Assembly (NCBI GenBank): GCA_963573385.1
Contig: CAUYLG010051256.1
Location: 1-64,000 of the forward strand
Length of the DNA stretch: 64,000 nucleotides
Direction: 5' to 3'
Source: Cacajao melanocephalus
Lineage: Eukaryota; Chordata; Mammalia; Primates; Pitheciidae
Positions 47,659 through 60,680 of the stretch are shown here, piece after piece. The translations under genes and the position numbers were made by a program. The notes under the pieces are model-generated. The model made no database searches. It was not told where the DNA came from and saw only the letters and a list, made by a program, of their open reading frames with translations. Positions within the stretch are counted from its first letter, which is position 1, and every line of letters begins with the position of its first letter.

Positions 47659-48635
47659 TTGCCTTAAAGAAACTCTGGCTTTCAAGTAGGGCACTAAAGC
47701 CACATAATAGAGTCCTCACTGTTTTGGCAAGTCTTGTGGAGGTGGGAATAGAGGATTCTGCCTTTCTGTCCCAACCCTGCAGTAAGGTCAAATGGCTAGC
47801 AAGCTGTCTACACTACGCTGAGCTCAGTAAACGCTCTCATTCAGGATGTAGGCTGGTAAAGTCAGGTAAACAACAAAACAGTTATCTATATGAATGAGAA
47901 AACCCATCAACACCAAGGAGAAAGACAGAGACAACCAAGTAGAACTGAACCCAAAGGAAACAAAAATAATTTCATTTCAATCAAGAGAATTTTAAATCTA
48001 TGTTACTAAAGATATTGGAAGAGATTTTTAAAATACATTTTTAGAAATCTAATAAAGGAAGAATGAGAAAGAAAGAAAAAGTTCTTGGAAAATAATAATG
48101 TGAGAGCCAAAATAAAACTTGAAAGGAAAGCTGGAATAAAACATTTAAGGCCATCTCTGGGTAAATATAAAAGGCATAATTACTTTTAAAAAGAAAGAAA
48201 AACAAAAAGACATAAAGAAAAAAATCAAGGATGTCCAATACCTACTTAATAAGAGTTTCAGAAAAAAACAGAAAAAGTAAAATAAAGAGAAAAAATAATA
48301 AGTTAATAGAATAAACTTTGTGAAAAAAAAACCAAGTATTTAAATTAAAAGTTCTCACTATTTGAAGAGCAGAATAAATAAAATAACACCCACATTGTGA
48401 TTCATATTTACAAAATTCAGAATACCAAGAAAATAAAATGGCCAAAAAGTATCCACAAAGAAGTTCCCTACAAGGAAGCAAAAATCAGATTCATATTCTA
48501 TTTCTCATTAGCCACACTGAATATTATATACCACTAAAACAATGTCTTTATGAATATTACATGAAATTCTTTTCAACTTAGAATTCTGAATCTAGCCAAA
48601 GTTTCAGTTAAAATATTTTTTAAAAATATAGACTA

Positions 48636-48738
48636 TTGTACATACAGATAATCAGCAAATTCATATTCCTTTCTATATATCTACATTGTGTTTATGTTGT
48701 ACATACAGATAATCAGCAAATTCATATTCCTTTCTATA
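48636..48738. repeat. Perfect 42-bp direct repeat, period 61
   Basis: 48636-48677 and 48697-48738 are identical by eye (both begin 'ttgtacatacagataatcag'), with a 19-bp spacer. Confidence 0.92.
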
Positions 48739-48783
48739 AAAAAAGAAAAGAAAAGTCAAACCCAGAAATTCATACTCTTACTT

Positions 48784-49069
48784 GGGCCAGTCACAGTGGC
48801 TCTTGCCTGTAATTCCAGCACTTTGGGAGGCCGAGGTGGGCAGATCACTTGAGGGCAGGAGTTCGAGCTCACCCTGACCAACATGGTGGAAACCCATTTC
48901 TACTAAAAGTACAAAATTAGCCAGGCATGGTGGTGCACACCTGTAATCCCAACTACTCAGAAGGCTGAGGCAGGTCACTTGTACCCACAAAGTGGAGGTT
49001 GCAGTGAGCTGAGATTGCACCATTGCACTCACATGGGCAACAAGAGTGAAACTCCATCTAAAAAAAAAA
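48784..49069 (+). mobile_element. Alu SINE, full length
   Basis: 'ggccagtcacagtggctctt' to 'aactccatct' plus a short poly(A), inserted in the HAL1/L1M. The minus-strand 102-codon frame is antisense Alu. Confidence 0.97.
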
Positions 49070-49991
49070 GTTACCTGAAGATGCACTACAGCTAAACTAA
49101 AGTGGAAACCAAAAAATGGAAGACATAAAATCCAAGAGAATCCATAATAATGCTTCTGCAGCAGGCCTAGAACACATATCTATGTATCCAACAGATAGCA
49201 TAATTAAGAACTTGAATTATCTTAGGCATATAGTTATTTTTAAGGCCCAAGTTCCTCCTATAAACACAAACACATGCATACACTCATACCAATACACAAA
49301 AGGCAATTACAAACTTTAAGAAGAATAAAAATTACACAAGAAAATTAGGATCCGAGTAAGAAAATACTAAAATGTCATTGTTTAGAGCAACAGGCATCTG
49401 AGAAAAGAGAATTTATTTGACTTTCATGTTTGGAATGTATTCCTCCAAACAGTACAGATTTAAAGATGAAAAATTGTATTTATTTTTCTGAATTTTTACA
49501 TGTAGAAATATTTACATAATCATCAAAATTTAAGTGCTTCTTCTTATTTTCCATTTTAAGTTCAATTTACAGGCAAAGCGTGGAAGCCCTAATTTTAGTA
49601 AAGGGAAAGAATGTAACTGCTGCAAAATTTGACCATGTAAATTAAGGGTACTGTTGGCAGATTTTGAAAGAGAAGAGGGGAAAGAGAAATGGAGATGAAC
49701 ATGTAAGCCAAGTAAAGTCTAATAAAGTTTTTATTTTATGTAATTGGAAGGAAAGAAAATGTTCTGATATTCATCAGGAGACAATGTAAAGGTATTATTT
49801 AAAGTTACAAAGATAACCAATAAAAGTACCAAAAATAAAAATTAGGAAAAAATACATGAATGAAAAATAGAGAAGGAAGTGATTAGAAACAAATTTAACT
49901 AGAAGGTAAATAACTAGATGTGTAAGTATACTATTTAATATGTGAAAGAAAACTCAAACCCAGAAACGGTCAAAAATAATTTTGTTTGAGG

Positions 49992-50385
49992 CAGCAATTC
50001 TCTAAGTACAGACTAGGACCCCAGACAAGGTCAAAACTATTTTTATAATAATATCATTTTTATTATATTTGCCTATTTAACTCTCACTTTGACATTGTAC
50101 AGTGGAGGATTCTAGAGGCAACAGATTGAAGCCTACTATCTTTTATTAATTAGGCATTAAAGAGATTTGTAAAAATACAAAAGAATACTACTCTTCTAAT
50201 TATGACTGACATTTTAAAACATATTTTATTAAACTACAGTTTTTAATGCTAATAGGTAATTGTTTATTATTATGGTTTTTTATTCACATAATTTTTAGTT
50301 TAAATCTCTCATATGATGAACACTGATAAATTAGCAAAATCTTTTTGGGGTCTTCAATTATTTCTTAGATTCTAAGAGTTCTGAT
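49992..50385 (+). mobile_element. hAT-type DNA transposon, left part
   Basis: 'cagcaattctctaagtacag', 'ggtcaaaactatttttataa', 'ttgacattgtacagtggagg', 'gcattaaagagatttgtaaa' and 'ctttttggggtcttcaatta' follow one common hAT element. It is cut by the L1M; its last 27 bases or so reappear at 56974-57000. Confidence 0.82.
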
Positions 50386-52045
50386 GGGAGTGACATCAGC
50401 AAGATGCTGGAATAAGAGGTTCCAGACCATGTCTCCTCAGAAACACTGACACTGGCAACCACCTATGAAGAGCATTTTTACTTTACCCTTATTATTCTAC
50501 CTCAAAGGCAACACAACTTGGTAATGAGAGAGGACCCCTTTGCCTACAACATTCTCCATGGGAAAAAAAAGTAAGAGTGCACTCACCTTCTTCGGCCTAT
50601 GGAATATAGTTGACCAAGAGGCCCACTTCTATGCTTCCCACCAGAACAGTGAGGGCATCAGTACAGCTGAATCATCTAGGGACAGCTAGGAGCCCAGAGA
50701 AGAGACAGAAGCACACAGCAACTGGTGCACAGATTTTAACATCCAGTCACACATCTTGCTAACTTGCTAACTGACTCAACTAAGAGGCATGTCCATGAAC
50801 CCTGCAGGAAACCTCACCCGAAGACATCTCCCACTAACTGATATATGACCACCCATGGGTGGCAGCCTGTGTATCTTCATTGCAACCTATGCAAAGTCCC
50901 ACAGAAAGCACACAAATATCAACAGCAGGGGCAGATCTTAGCCACCAGCTTGACTCTGCTGGTTTTGGAGAAGGCATACAACTTCATGTTCTGACCTAGG
51001 GAATGCCTCAGGGCACTGCCCTAGGAAAAACAAGAAGCTCTCAGCACTAAGTCTAGCCTTGCAGGATCAAGAGAAGGCATACAATCCTAAGACATACCCC
51101 TTAAGATAGAACAAGAGAAATGGAGTGGGCTCTTCAATAGAAGTCTGAGAGATCACTGGAATCTCAGGTCAAGCTCAGTGGGGAAGATCTTTCTCTCCAG
51201 AATTCAGCCAATAAAGACAGGAGAAGGTGATTGCCTCTTCAAATGTTAGGACACCAAGGCAAGGCTTCAAGGAACACAAAGAATTAAGGAAATGTAGCAC
51301 TATCAAAGAAACAAGGTAAAACTCCAGGGGCTATTGACAAATAAATAAAGACTCTGAACTGCCTGACAAATAATTTTTAAAAATGTCTTAAAGAAGCTCA
51401 GTGAGCTACAGAGAACACAGATACACGGTGAAACAATGTCATGGAAACAATACATTAACAAAATGGGAAGTTAAACGTAGAGATAAAACCAATTTAAAAA
51501 AAAAAACAAATTCTAGAGCTGAAGTATATGTCTGAAATAAAACATTCAATAGAAAGCTTCAACAGCAGACTCAATCCAACAGAAGAAAGAATCAGGAAAC
51601 TCAACAGCAAATTATTCCAAATTATCCAGTTGGGGAAACAAAAAGAAAAAAGAATGGAAAAGAATGAAGAAAGCTTATGGGACATATGAGACACCATTGA
51701 GCAAACCAACCTACACATTATAGAATTCCAGAAAAAGCAGAGAAAGGAAAAGAAGCAGAAATCCTATTTGAAGAAATAATGACAGAAAATTCCTAAGTCT
51801 GAAGAGGGAAATGAACATCTAAATCCAAGAAGCCTAAAGAATTCTAAATAGATTGAGCATAAAAAGGTCTTCACAGAGACACATTATAATTAAATTGTCA
51901 AAAGTCAAAAAGAAAGAGAGAATTTGGAAAGCAGCAAGAAAAAGTGACTTGTTACATATAAGGGAACCCTCTTAAGACTGTCAGCAGATTTTTCAACAGA
52001 AACCTTGCAGGCCAGGAGAAAGTGGGTGGATACCTTCAATGTGAA

Positions 52046-52072
52046 AAAACAAAACAAAACAAAACAAAACCC
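52046..52072. repeat. (CAAAA)n microsatellite
   Basis: About five units of CAAAA inside the L1M ORF1 region. Confidence 0.9.
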
Positions 52073-54548
52073 CTGCTAACTAAGAATAATAAACCCAGCA
52101 AATCTATCCTTTAGTAATGGAAAGACAGAGTTTCCCAGACAAACAAAATCTGGCAAAGTTCATCCCTACAGATTTGCCTTACAGGAAATGCTAAAGAGAA
52201 TCCTTCAAGTTGAAACAAAAGAATGCTAACATAAAAATAGATAAAATGCAAATCAACAGCATAGGTAAATATATGGTTAAATTCAGAATACTCTAATACT
52301 GAAATGGTGGTGTGAAAATCACTGTTAGCTATAGTGTAAAGGTTTAAAGTCATAAATATTAAAAAAAACTGTAGGTAGATTGTTAATGAGTGCATAACAT
52401 AAAGAGATGTAAGTTGTGACAGCAATAATATAACATGTGAAGGAGGGAATAAACATGTAGAGTTTTTGTATGTAATCAAAATTAAGTTGATATCAGCTTC
52501 AAATAGATTACTGTAACTATAGGAGGTTTTATAAGCCTTGGGGTACTTACAGAGAAACAAAAACCTGTAATAGATACATGAAAGATTAAAAGAAGGGAAT
52601 AAAAGCTACCACTACAAAAAAAATCAAATTACAAAGATATCAAGAGAAGAAGAAAAGAACAAAGGAACTACAAAACTATCAGAAAACAATTTTTTCAAAT
52701 AACAACAGTAAGTCCTCTCTAGCAATAATTAGTTTAAGGGTAAACTGACCAATCTAAAGAAATAGAGTAACTGAATAGGTTAAATTTTTTTAAAATATCC
52801 AACTATATGCTGCCTTTAAAAAAAGGCTCACTTTAGTTTTAAGGACACCACATGCCAAAATTTAGAGATTAAAATATATATTGCTTGCAATTGGTAACAA
52901 AAAGAGAGCAGAGGTAGCTATATTTATATTAGGCAAAATAGACCTGAAGTCAAAAACTGTCACAAGAAACAAAAAATAGTCATTATATAATGATTAAAGA
53001 AATCAATTCACCAAGAGGTATAGCATTGTAAACATATATATATACCACAAACATCAGGGCACATAAATATATAAAGCAAACACTGGCAGATCTGAAGAGA
53101 GAAATAGCAATACAATAAATGTATATAGGACTTTAATACCCCACTTTCAACAACAGATACATCATCTAGGCAGAAAATCAATAGGGAGCCATTAGACTTA
53201 AACTATACACTTTAGGCCAAAAAGATCTGACATATACATAAGAACACGCTATCCAATGGCAGCAGAATACACATTCTTTTCAAGTGCACATGAAATATTT
53301 TCCAGAATAGGTCATATATTAGGCCAAAAAATAAATCTTAACAAATTTAAGAAGATTGAAATAATAGCAATCATATCAAATATCTTTACTGAAAACATAG
53401 GTATGAAACTAGAAATCAGTAACAGGAGAAAATGTGGGATAATTACAAGTACATGGAAACTAAGCAACACATTCCTGAACAACAAATGGGTCAAAGAAGG
53501 AATAAAAAGAGAAACAAAAAAATATATATTGAAACAAACAAAAATGGAAATGCAACATACCAAAATGCATGGGAGGTAGCAAAAGTAGTTCTAAGAGGAA
53601 AGTTTATAGTGAAAAACCTCTCCCTTAAGAAAAAAATAAATATCTCAAATAAAAAGACTTTACTCCTCAAGGACATAGAAAAAGAACAAAATAAGACCAA
53701 AGTTAGCAGAAAGAAGCAAATAAAGCAGAAAAGAAATAAAATACAAACTAGAAACACAATAGAAAAAAAAATCAGAGAAAGTAGGAGTTAACTGTTAGAA
53801 AAGATAAAATTGACACACCTTTAGCCAAATTAAGAAGAAAGAGAGAAGAATCGGATAAATAAAACTACATGTGAAACAGAAGACATTACGAATGATACCA
53901 CAGAAATAAAAAGATTCGTAAAAGACTATTATGAACAATTAAATGCCAACAAGGTAGATAATTAGAAGAAATGGACAAAAATCCTAGAAATATAGAAGCT
54001 ACCAAGATTGAAATGTGAGGAAATAGAAAATGTGAATAAACTAATAATGAGTAAAGAGATTAAATCAATAATTAAACATCTTCCAACAGAGAAAAACCTA
54101 GTACCAAACAAGTTCACTAGTGACTTCTACCAAACATTTTTTTAAAAAATTAATGCCAGTCCCTCTTGAATTCTTCTAAAATACTGAAGAGGAGGAAATA
54201 CTTCCAGATTCATTTATGAGGTCAGCATTACCCTGATACCAATGCTAGATAAGTATTCTAGAAAAGAAAATTAGGCCCAATATTATTGATGAATACAGAT
54301 GAAAAAATCCTCACTACTAGCAAACTAATTTCAACTGCACATTAAAAGGATAATATATTAATGAGCAAGTGGGACTTATTGCTTGGATTAAAGGATGGGT
54401 TCAACATTTGAAAATAAATTAATGTAGCATTAACATTAACAGAACAAAGGATTTAAGAAATCACAATTGTCTTAAGAGATGCAGAAAAAGTGTTTGACAA
54501 GATTTTTTAAATGTTCATGACAAAAACTCTCCAATAGAAGAAAATTCA

Positions 54549-54634
54549 CCAGGAATAGAACCAGGAATAGAAGGAATAGAAAGGAAATTAGCAAAGCAAA
54601 ATCCAGGAATAGAAGGAAATTAACAAAACAAAAT
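54549..54634. repeat. Small tandem expansion inside L1M ORF2
   Basis: 'ccaggaatagaa' occurs three times, the last two followed by 'ggaaattagcaaagcaaaat' and 'ggaaattaacaaaacaaaat'. Confidence 0.85.
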
Positions 54635-56360
54635 CACAGCTATACATGAAAATCCCTGATCAAATGTCATACTCGATAGTAAAAACTGAAAGTGTTTCCT
54701 CCAAGATCAGGTACACAACAAGTTTGCCCACTCTTGCCACTTCTTTTCAAGATAGTACTGGAAATTCTAGCCAGAGCAACTAGGCAAAAAAAAAAGTGAA
54801 TAAAACGGCACTCAAATCAAAAAGGAAGAAGTAAAATTGTCCCTGTTGGCAGCTGACACAATTTTATATATGGCAAATGTAAGGGTCCATTAAAAAAACT
54901 GTTAGAACTAATAAATGAATTCAGTAAAGTTACAGGATACAAACTCAACATACAAAAATCTGTCATGTTTCTCTACCTGCCAATAAACTATCCAAAAATT
55001 AAATTGACAAAAATATTCTATTTACATAAGCATCAAAAAGAATAAAAATTTTAGGAATAAATTTAACCAATGAGATGAAAAACTGGTACATTAAAATCTG
55101 TAAAACATTGATAAAAGTACACACAAATAAATAGAAAGGTATTTCATATTCATGGATTAGAAGAATTAATATTTTCAAAATGTCTATACTACCCAAAGTG
55201 ATCCTACAGATTGAATGCAATCTCTATCAAAATTTCAATCTACAGATTCAATGCATTTCACAGAACTAGAAAAAATAATCCTAAAATTTATATGGAATGT
55301 CAAAAGACATCAAATGGCCAAAGAAATCTTAAGCAAAAGGACAAAGCTAGAGGCATCACACTTCCTCATTTCAAATTATATTACAAAGCCATAGTAGTCA
55401 AAACAGTTTGATATTGGCATAAAAACAGGCACATTGAACAGTAGAACAAAATAGAAAGTGCACAAATAAACCTACACATATGTGGTTAACTAATTTTTCA
55501 TAAGGAGACAAAGAATATACCGTAGGGAAAGGGTAGTCTCTTCTACAAATAGTGTAGGGAAAACTGGATATCCACATAGAAAAAAAATTAAATTGAACCC
55601 TTATCTTACACCATACACAAAACTCTATTAAATACTTAAATATAAGACCTGAAGGCATAAAACTCCTAAAAGAAAACATGGGGATAAAGCTCCTAGACAC
55701 TGGTATTAGCAATGATTTTTTAAGATGTGTCCCCAAAAGCATAGTCAATGAAAGCAAAGATAAACAAGTGAGATTACATCAAACTAAAAAGCTTCTGCAC
55801 GGCAAAGGAAATGCCAAAAGGAAAAGGCAATCTATGAAATGGGAGATATTTGTAAGCCGTACATCTGAGAAGAAGTTAATATCCAAAATATGTAAGGAAG
55901 TCCTTCAACCCCATAGCAAAATACCAAACAACCCAATTTTTTAAATTGACAAAGGACTTGAATAAACATTTCTCAGAAAAAGACATACAAATGGCCAATA
56001 GGTATATGAAAAGATACTCAACATCACTAAGTATCAAGGAAATGCAAATCAAAACCACAGTAAGATATCACCTCATATCTTTTAGGATGGCTATTATCAA
56101 AAACATAAAACATCACAAGCATTAGGAAAGATGTGGAAAAAGGGAAATCCATGTACACTGTTGGTGAGAATGTAAATTGGTACAGACATTATGGAAAATA
56201 GAATAGATGTTACTCAGAAAGCTAAAATATAACTACTATATGATTTAGCAACCCGTTTTGAGGGTTATATCCAGAGAAATTGAAATCAGGATCTCAAAGA
56301 GATATGTGCAATCCAATGTTCATTACAGCATTATTCACAATAGCCAAGAAATGGAAATAC

Positions 56361-56498
56361 ATTTTAGATTCCACGGTCTGGCTTATTTCACTTAATATAA
56401 TGCCCTACAGATCAATCCATGTTATCACAAAGGCAGGATTTCCTTCTTTTCTAAGGTTAAGTAATACTCTGTTGTATGTATATTCCATATTCCACCAC
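56361..56498 (-). other. In-place inversion inside the L1M
   Basis: On either side the L1 reads plus ('tagccaagaaatggaaatac' before, 'agaatcatagaagtagagtg' after), but this segment reads as L1 on the minus strand ('attttagattccac', 'ctggcttatttcacttaata', 'atccatgttatcacaaagg'). It covers exactly the part of L1 expected at this place, turned round, with a small loss near 56375. Confidence 0.85.
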
Positions 56499-56973
56499 TA
56501 TTCTGAAATAGAATCATAGAAGTAGAGTGTAGAATAGTCATTGTGTGGGACGGGAGGGTGAGGGAAATAGGAACGAAATGGTTGAAAGGTACAAAATTTC
56601 AGTTATGCAAGATTAATTGTGGAAATCTACTATACAACACAGTGCCTATATATCTAACACTATTGTATTGTATACTTAAAATTTGCTAAGAGAATAAATC
56701 TTATGGTTAGTGTTTTTACCAAAATGAAAAACGAAAACAATAGCAACAATGAAGGGAGTGGGAAGAAACTTTGGGAGATAATATTAATATATATGCTTAT
56801 GACCTTGATTATAGTGATGCTGTCACAAGTGTATACTCATCCCCAAACTCATGAATTATACATTAAACATATATAGCAGCTTTTTATATGTCAATCATTG
56901 CTCAAAAAATAAGTTCAAAATGTTATAATAAAATAAAAAACAAAAAAAAATAGAGTAAAATAAAGTGTCCTGA

Positions 56974-57000
56974 TATCAAAATGTTTTATCTGAGGAGCTA
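56974..57000 (+). mobile_element. hAT-type DNA transposon, right end
   Basis: 'tatcaaaatgttttatctga' continues the hAT element interrupted at 50385. Confidence 0.7.
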
Positions 57001-57023
57001 GATCAGGATGAAAAAAAGAAAAG

Positions 57024-57103
57024 CTTTACTTTCATATGAAAGTAAAGGAATATATAGATAATATATATGTATAGTTAAAGCTATATATATTTATATAGCT
57101 TTA
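57024..57103. repeat. Two AT-rich perfect palindromes
   Basis: 57024-57047 is a perfect 24-bp palindrome centred on 'cat|atg' (half-site 'ctttactttcat'). 57076-57103 has perfect 12-bp arms ('taaagctatata') with a 4-base loop. AT repeats lie between. Confidence 0.92.
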
Positions 57104-58270
57104 TCTATTTTCATGTGCATACATTACTTTTAGAATAGCACATTTTAGATGCACATACAAACAGAAACAGTAGACCATGTTGCTTAAATAAGTGAAGTAC
57201 AAAAATAGCAACTACATACCAGTAATGACCAGAAAAGAGCTAAAATTTTCAGAAAGCAAAAGTTATTTTCCCAGAAAAGATCATTGAGATCAAGTAACAG
57301 GTTCTACCTGTGGTAAGACTTTAAATGAAACCAAATAAGCAATCTTTCAATACTTTAGGTATATATCTAGGCAAAGGAGAGACTGTGGCTGGACAATTTT
57401 GTGATTTCCTTAGAAAATCCAGGATACGGCATTCTCCCAAGTGTTAACCTGACACCCCTCATGTTTAATAACATCTATCTAATATCTGTTTCTAAATTTT
57501 TCTAGCATATTGATAGATGTCACATAAACACACGTGCAGATGATAATGCTGTATTTGTGATGCCAGTTTTCTTTCATGAAGCTTAAATTACCTCAGGAAC
57601 ATCATTTTAGTCCAATTTCTTATTCAAAAATTATACTTGGCAGGCTATATTCTTTTTTTATGATTTTTCTCTTTCTCTCTCTTTTTTCTCTCCCCACCCC
57701 CTTTTGAGGTTTAAATACTCTTAGAAGTTGTAAAACAACAAATCTTGATTCTTTTGAAAAGGTCAAAATTTCCTATGTAAAATCTATTATACCATTTATT
57801 GCCAAAATCATAGAAGCCAATTAAACTGCAATTTTACTCTTGGCTTTGAGATGACAAAAACCATAGCCAAGATTATATTTCAGCAATCTAAATTAATTTA
57901 GCTTTCAATCATTGTTCAAAAGGAAAGTAGAGAGGACAATATTGATGACGTTACTGTGTTATCTTTGTAAGTCACATCAGGTTCTAATGGTTTTGTTTTT
58001 AATATCACTAACAAGTTTTTTTGTAGCATAATTAATGTTTATACTTATTTGTCTTGCTTTTTTAAAATGCCATAGACAAAAGGCAAGACTGATAATAGGC
58101 ATACTGGGAAATTATATAACCAAAAATTTTGTGTCATGAGACATATCTACTTTATCTCCAAAGGCATAAAGGAATTACATGGAAAGCTTGCTCTCCACCT
58201 AATATTTGTTATGAAGATATCTTAGGATCACACTTGACTACATAGAAGCTCAGAATAACAATGACAAGAA
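57104..58270. other. No gene or recognised repeat
   Basis: Unrecognised AT-rich sequence with a CT-rich run at 57660-57700. Confidence 0.45.
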
Positions 58271-58274
58271 TATT

Positions 58275-58530
58275 AATAGATAGCTTTAATTGAGAATCTA
58301 CTATATGCTAGGCACTATGCTAAGCACTTTACTTTCATAACTCATCAGTCCTCACAATCACCCTACATTAGACAAGAAGTATTATTATCCCCCAATTCAT
58401 ATACAAATAAATTGAAGCTTAGAGAAATTTTATAACTCACCCCAAGTTTCATAACTAGTATATGGCAAAGACAGAACTTAAACCTGTATCTGCTTCACAT
58501 CAAATCCCATGTCTTAACCATTCTTCTAAA
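58275..58530 (-). repeat. MIR SINE, near full length
   Basis: 'aatctactatatgctaggca', 'ctatgctaagcactttactt', 'cagtcctcacaatcacccta' and 'ttgaagcttagagaaatttt' are reverse MIR blocks. Confidence 0.9.
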
Positions 58531-58689
58531 TATAAATAGCACATGAATGGCATCCCATGAATGTTCACTATTTGGGTGAAAAGTTTAATAGAACATAAAG
58601 ACTTCCTCATTTCCATTGCCCTTCCTCTTAATAAGAAAAATATGATCAATAAATAAATAAGTAAAATGGCAAATGGGATTTCTTAATGG

Positions 58690-59470
58690 GAATAATTGAG
58701 AAAAGGCACACAGACTTAGAGCAGAGCATGATTAAAGGCACAGAGAAAAGAGATCCAGGGAGTGTCCAATGGGAACAAACAGTCTAACAGGGCTGGCTGT
58801 AGAGGCAAATGAAGATAGAAAAATATCTCGGGGCCAGATTTTGGAAGAACTTCTAGGCCTTCATTAAAGTAATTGGAAATTTTTTCTGGAAATAAATGAT
58901 TACATTTCTTCTGGAAGTAAGTGATCACAGAAATGATGATTATGTTGAGGAGGAGTTTGCCAAAGAGGGAAATAAACCGATGACACCAGACACACAAGGC
59001 AAGAAGCCATTTCAGTTATTACAATAGCCAACGTGGAAAACAATGGGAGTCTGAACAGAGCAGTGACAGAGAAATGCTCGGGAGGAGAATAACAAGAAGA
59101 TAGCTAGTGAGATGTGAGCTAAGAAGCAGAAGACAGCTTCTTAGATCAATTAAAAGTAAAATTATAAAAGCAGGAGAAAAAATGCTAGAACAGATTAAGT
59201 TTGTGACATAATATTTTTTAGGTACCTAGGGGAAAACCTATGCAAAGATGTCCAGGAACTGTTGGAAATTCAGGCCTGGGAAATAGGATAAAGGTCAGTG
59301 TTAGAGGCATATGTTAAGGCATCATCATAAGCATAAAGATGATAAGGGAGGCTAGCAGGTAGAGTGTGAGTAAGAAGAGAGCAAATGGCAGCATTCTAGT
59401 GAACATCCATTTTTAAGGAAAATATCAAGGAAAAACAGCTGCTAAAGAAAACAGTGCAGTAGACAAACAC
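58690..59470 (+). repeat. Ancient mammalian interspersed repeat, family unresolved
   Basis: Diverged blocks 'tcggggccagattttggaag', 'tcagttattacaatagccaa', 'gatgtccaggaactgttgga' and 'gcatcatcataagcataaag' occur in the order of an old widespread repeat that I cannot name. The same family probably gave 13445-13920 and 60000-60380. Confidence 0.5.
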
Positions 59471-59999
59471 TGGACTGTTTTCAAAAGAGAGAGGAATGTT
59501 TTTAAGAAGTAGGGAGTGATCAGCACCATTCGCTCTTGGGAGATTAACAAAAATAGGACTGAGATGAGGCTCAGAGCCAAGCTATCCCTGTATTCTTTAT
59601 GCAGTTTTTTGTGCTGGTTTTCACGTGCAGGCATCACCTGCTTCTTCCTTTTGCCTGTAGGTATCCTCAGAAGAGAGGTACAGTTTTGCTGTGCAATAGA
59701 TATATGTTCATATGGTGATGACAATTATGTCGATTGACTGCATAAGAAGGATTAAATCCAGGACCTACTTCTGATTTATGTCTTGGGAGCTTGGGAACAG
59801 ATTAAATTTTTTTCCCAGCTGGGTCTTTGTTCTTATACAACTCACCATCAGGTGTTACTTAGCAATTTCAGTTTCTCACCTGAGCTTGGCATATATTATA
59901 ATAAAGCAGATTATTTGTGCTTCTGACTTGGAAAAGAAATGATTCCTTCTTATAGCAAAACAGCTATATACCATTTTGGCTTTACTCTAAATCATTCAT
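59471..59999. other. No gene or recognised repeat
   Basis: Unrecognised sequence; overlapping short frames on both strands have no domains. Confidence 0.4.
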
Positions 60000-60380
60000 T
60001 TGCTAACAAGCATTTATCAAGCTCATGATGTGGACAAGATTGTAGCACAGTCTTAAGCTGAACAGATTCCCTGCCTACATGGAGCTTACATTCTACTGGC
60101 AGGAACAAATAATAAATGAATGAATGGTGTTCAGTCTCAGATTCTGTGTCATAAGTGCTCTAATGAAAACAGCAAATCAGATAGCGTGATCTCCAAGGCA
60201 GGGCCTCTGAGGAGAAGACATTTGAGCTGACACTGAAATAAAGAAAAAGAAAGAGCCAATAGGGATTGGGAAAGGGGGATTCTTGGCAGAAAGAACAGTC
60301 AATGCAAAGCACCGAGGCTCAGCACGGGATCTTGGCATGCTGAAAGAACAGCAAGTTACTCCACAGCTTTAAAGACAATT
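60000..60380 (+). repeat. Ancient mammalian interspersed repeat, 5' part
   Basis: 'catggagcttacattctact', 'ggagaagacatttgagctga', 'tggcagaaagaacagtcaat' and 'gcaaagcaccgaggctcag' match the start of the same unresolved old family. Confidence 0.5.
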
Positions 60381-60680
60381 TAAAAGATGTGAAAAACTCA
60401 GAACATGTCAAGTCACAAAAGTGCATTACGAAAACCATTTCTTTGAACTTTTCTTTCTTGCATTTCACTAGCACTTCTTTTTCACGTGATGTGAAATTCC
60501 TCAGATTCTCTTCATTCTGAAAAATAGGGATTTTAAGTGGCTTCTCATATTGACTTTGTTTACCTGAATAAATCAGGGGAAAAGACCCAGAAACCTTCTG
60601 GTGCCTTCTCTTTGGGCACCAGAAGTACGAGATGATTGACTTGCTCAGTATTAAAGTCCGGTGAAGAACTATTATCATTT

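Larger units (their letters stand above)
47880..49700 (+). mobile_element. HAL1/L1M-type LINE, ORF1 region, interrupted by an Alu
   Basis: A-rich sequence whose ORF1-like landmarks are 'cagattcatattctatttct', 'cattagccacactgaatatt', 'agaattctgaatctagccaa' and, after the Alu, 'gttacctgaagatgcact'. All frames are interrupted. The 3' boundary is approximate. The last 300 bp before 49990 have the same A-rich character but are less certain. Confidence 0.65.
50386..56959 (+). mobile_element. L1M LINE-1, near full length, decayed
   Basis: Starts 'gggagtgacatcagcaagatg' (5' UTR), then an ORF1 region (about 51480-52230; 'aagcagcaagaaaaagtgac', 'ttgccttacaggaaatgcta'), inter-ORF sequence, and ORF2 (about 52800-56360): endonuclease part near 53260 ('cacattcttttcaagtgcac'), reverse transcriptase near 54000-55300. 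The usual FADD catalytic motif reads AADT near 54848-54860, and stops and frameshifts abound, so it is dead. The 3' UTR ends in an A-rich tail near 56955. Target copies 'tctaagagttctga' (left) and 'ataaagtgtcctga' (56960-56973) flank it. Confidence 0.88.

Noticed and set aside
48636..48738. CRISPR-like repeat-spacer layout
   Set aside because: Only two copies with one spacer, in a primate genome and inside a LINE; a simple duplication.
52111..52560. 149-codon open frame on the minus strand
   Set aside because: Antisense to the ORF1 and inter-ORF part of the L1M; fortuitous.
53256..53791. Overlapping plus-strand frames of 107 and 119 codons
   Set aside because: They are pieces of the decayed L1M ORF2, in different frames because of indels; not an independent gene.
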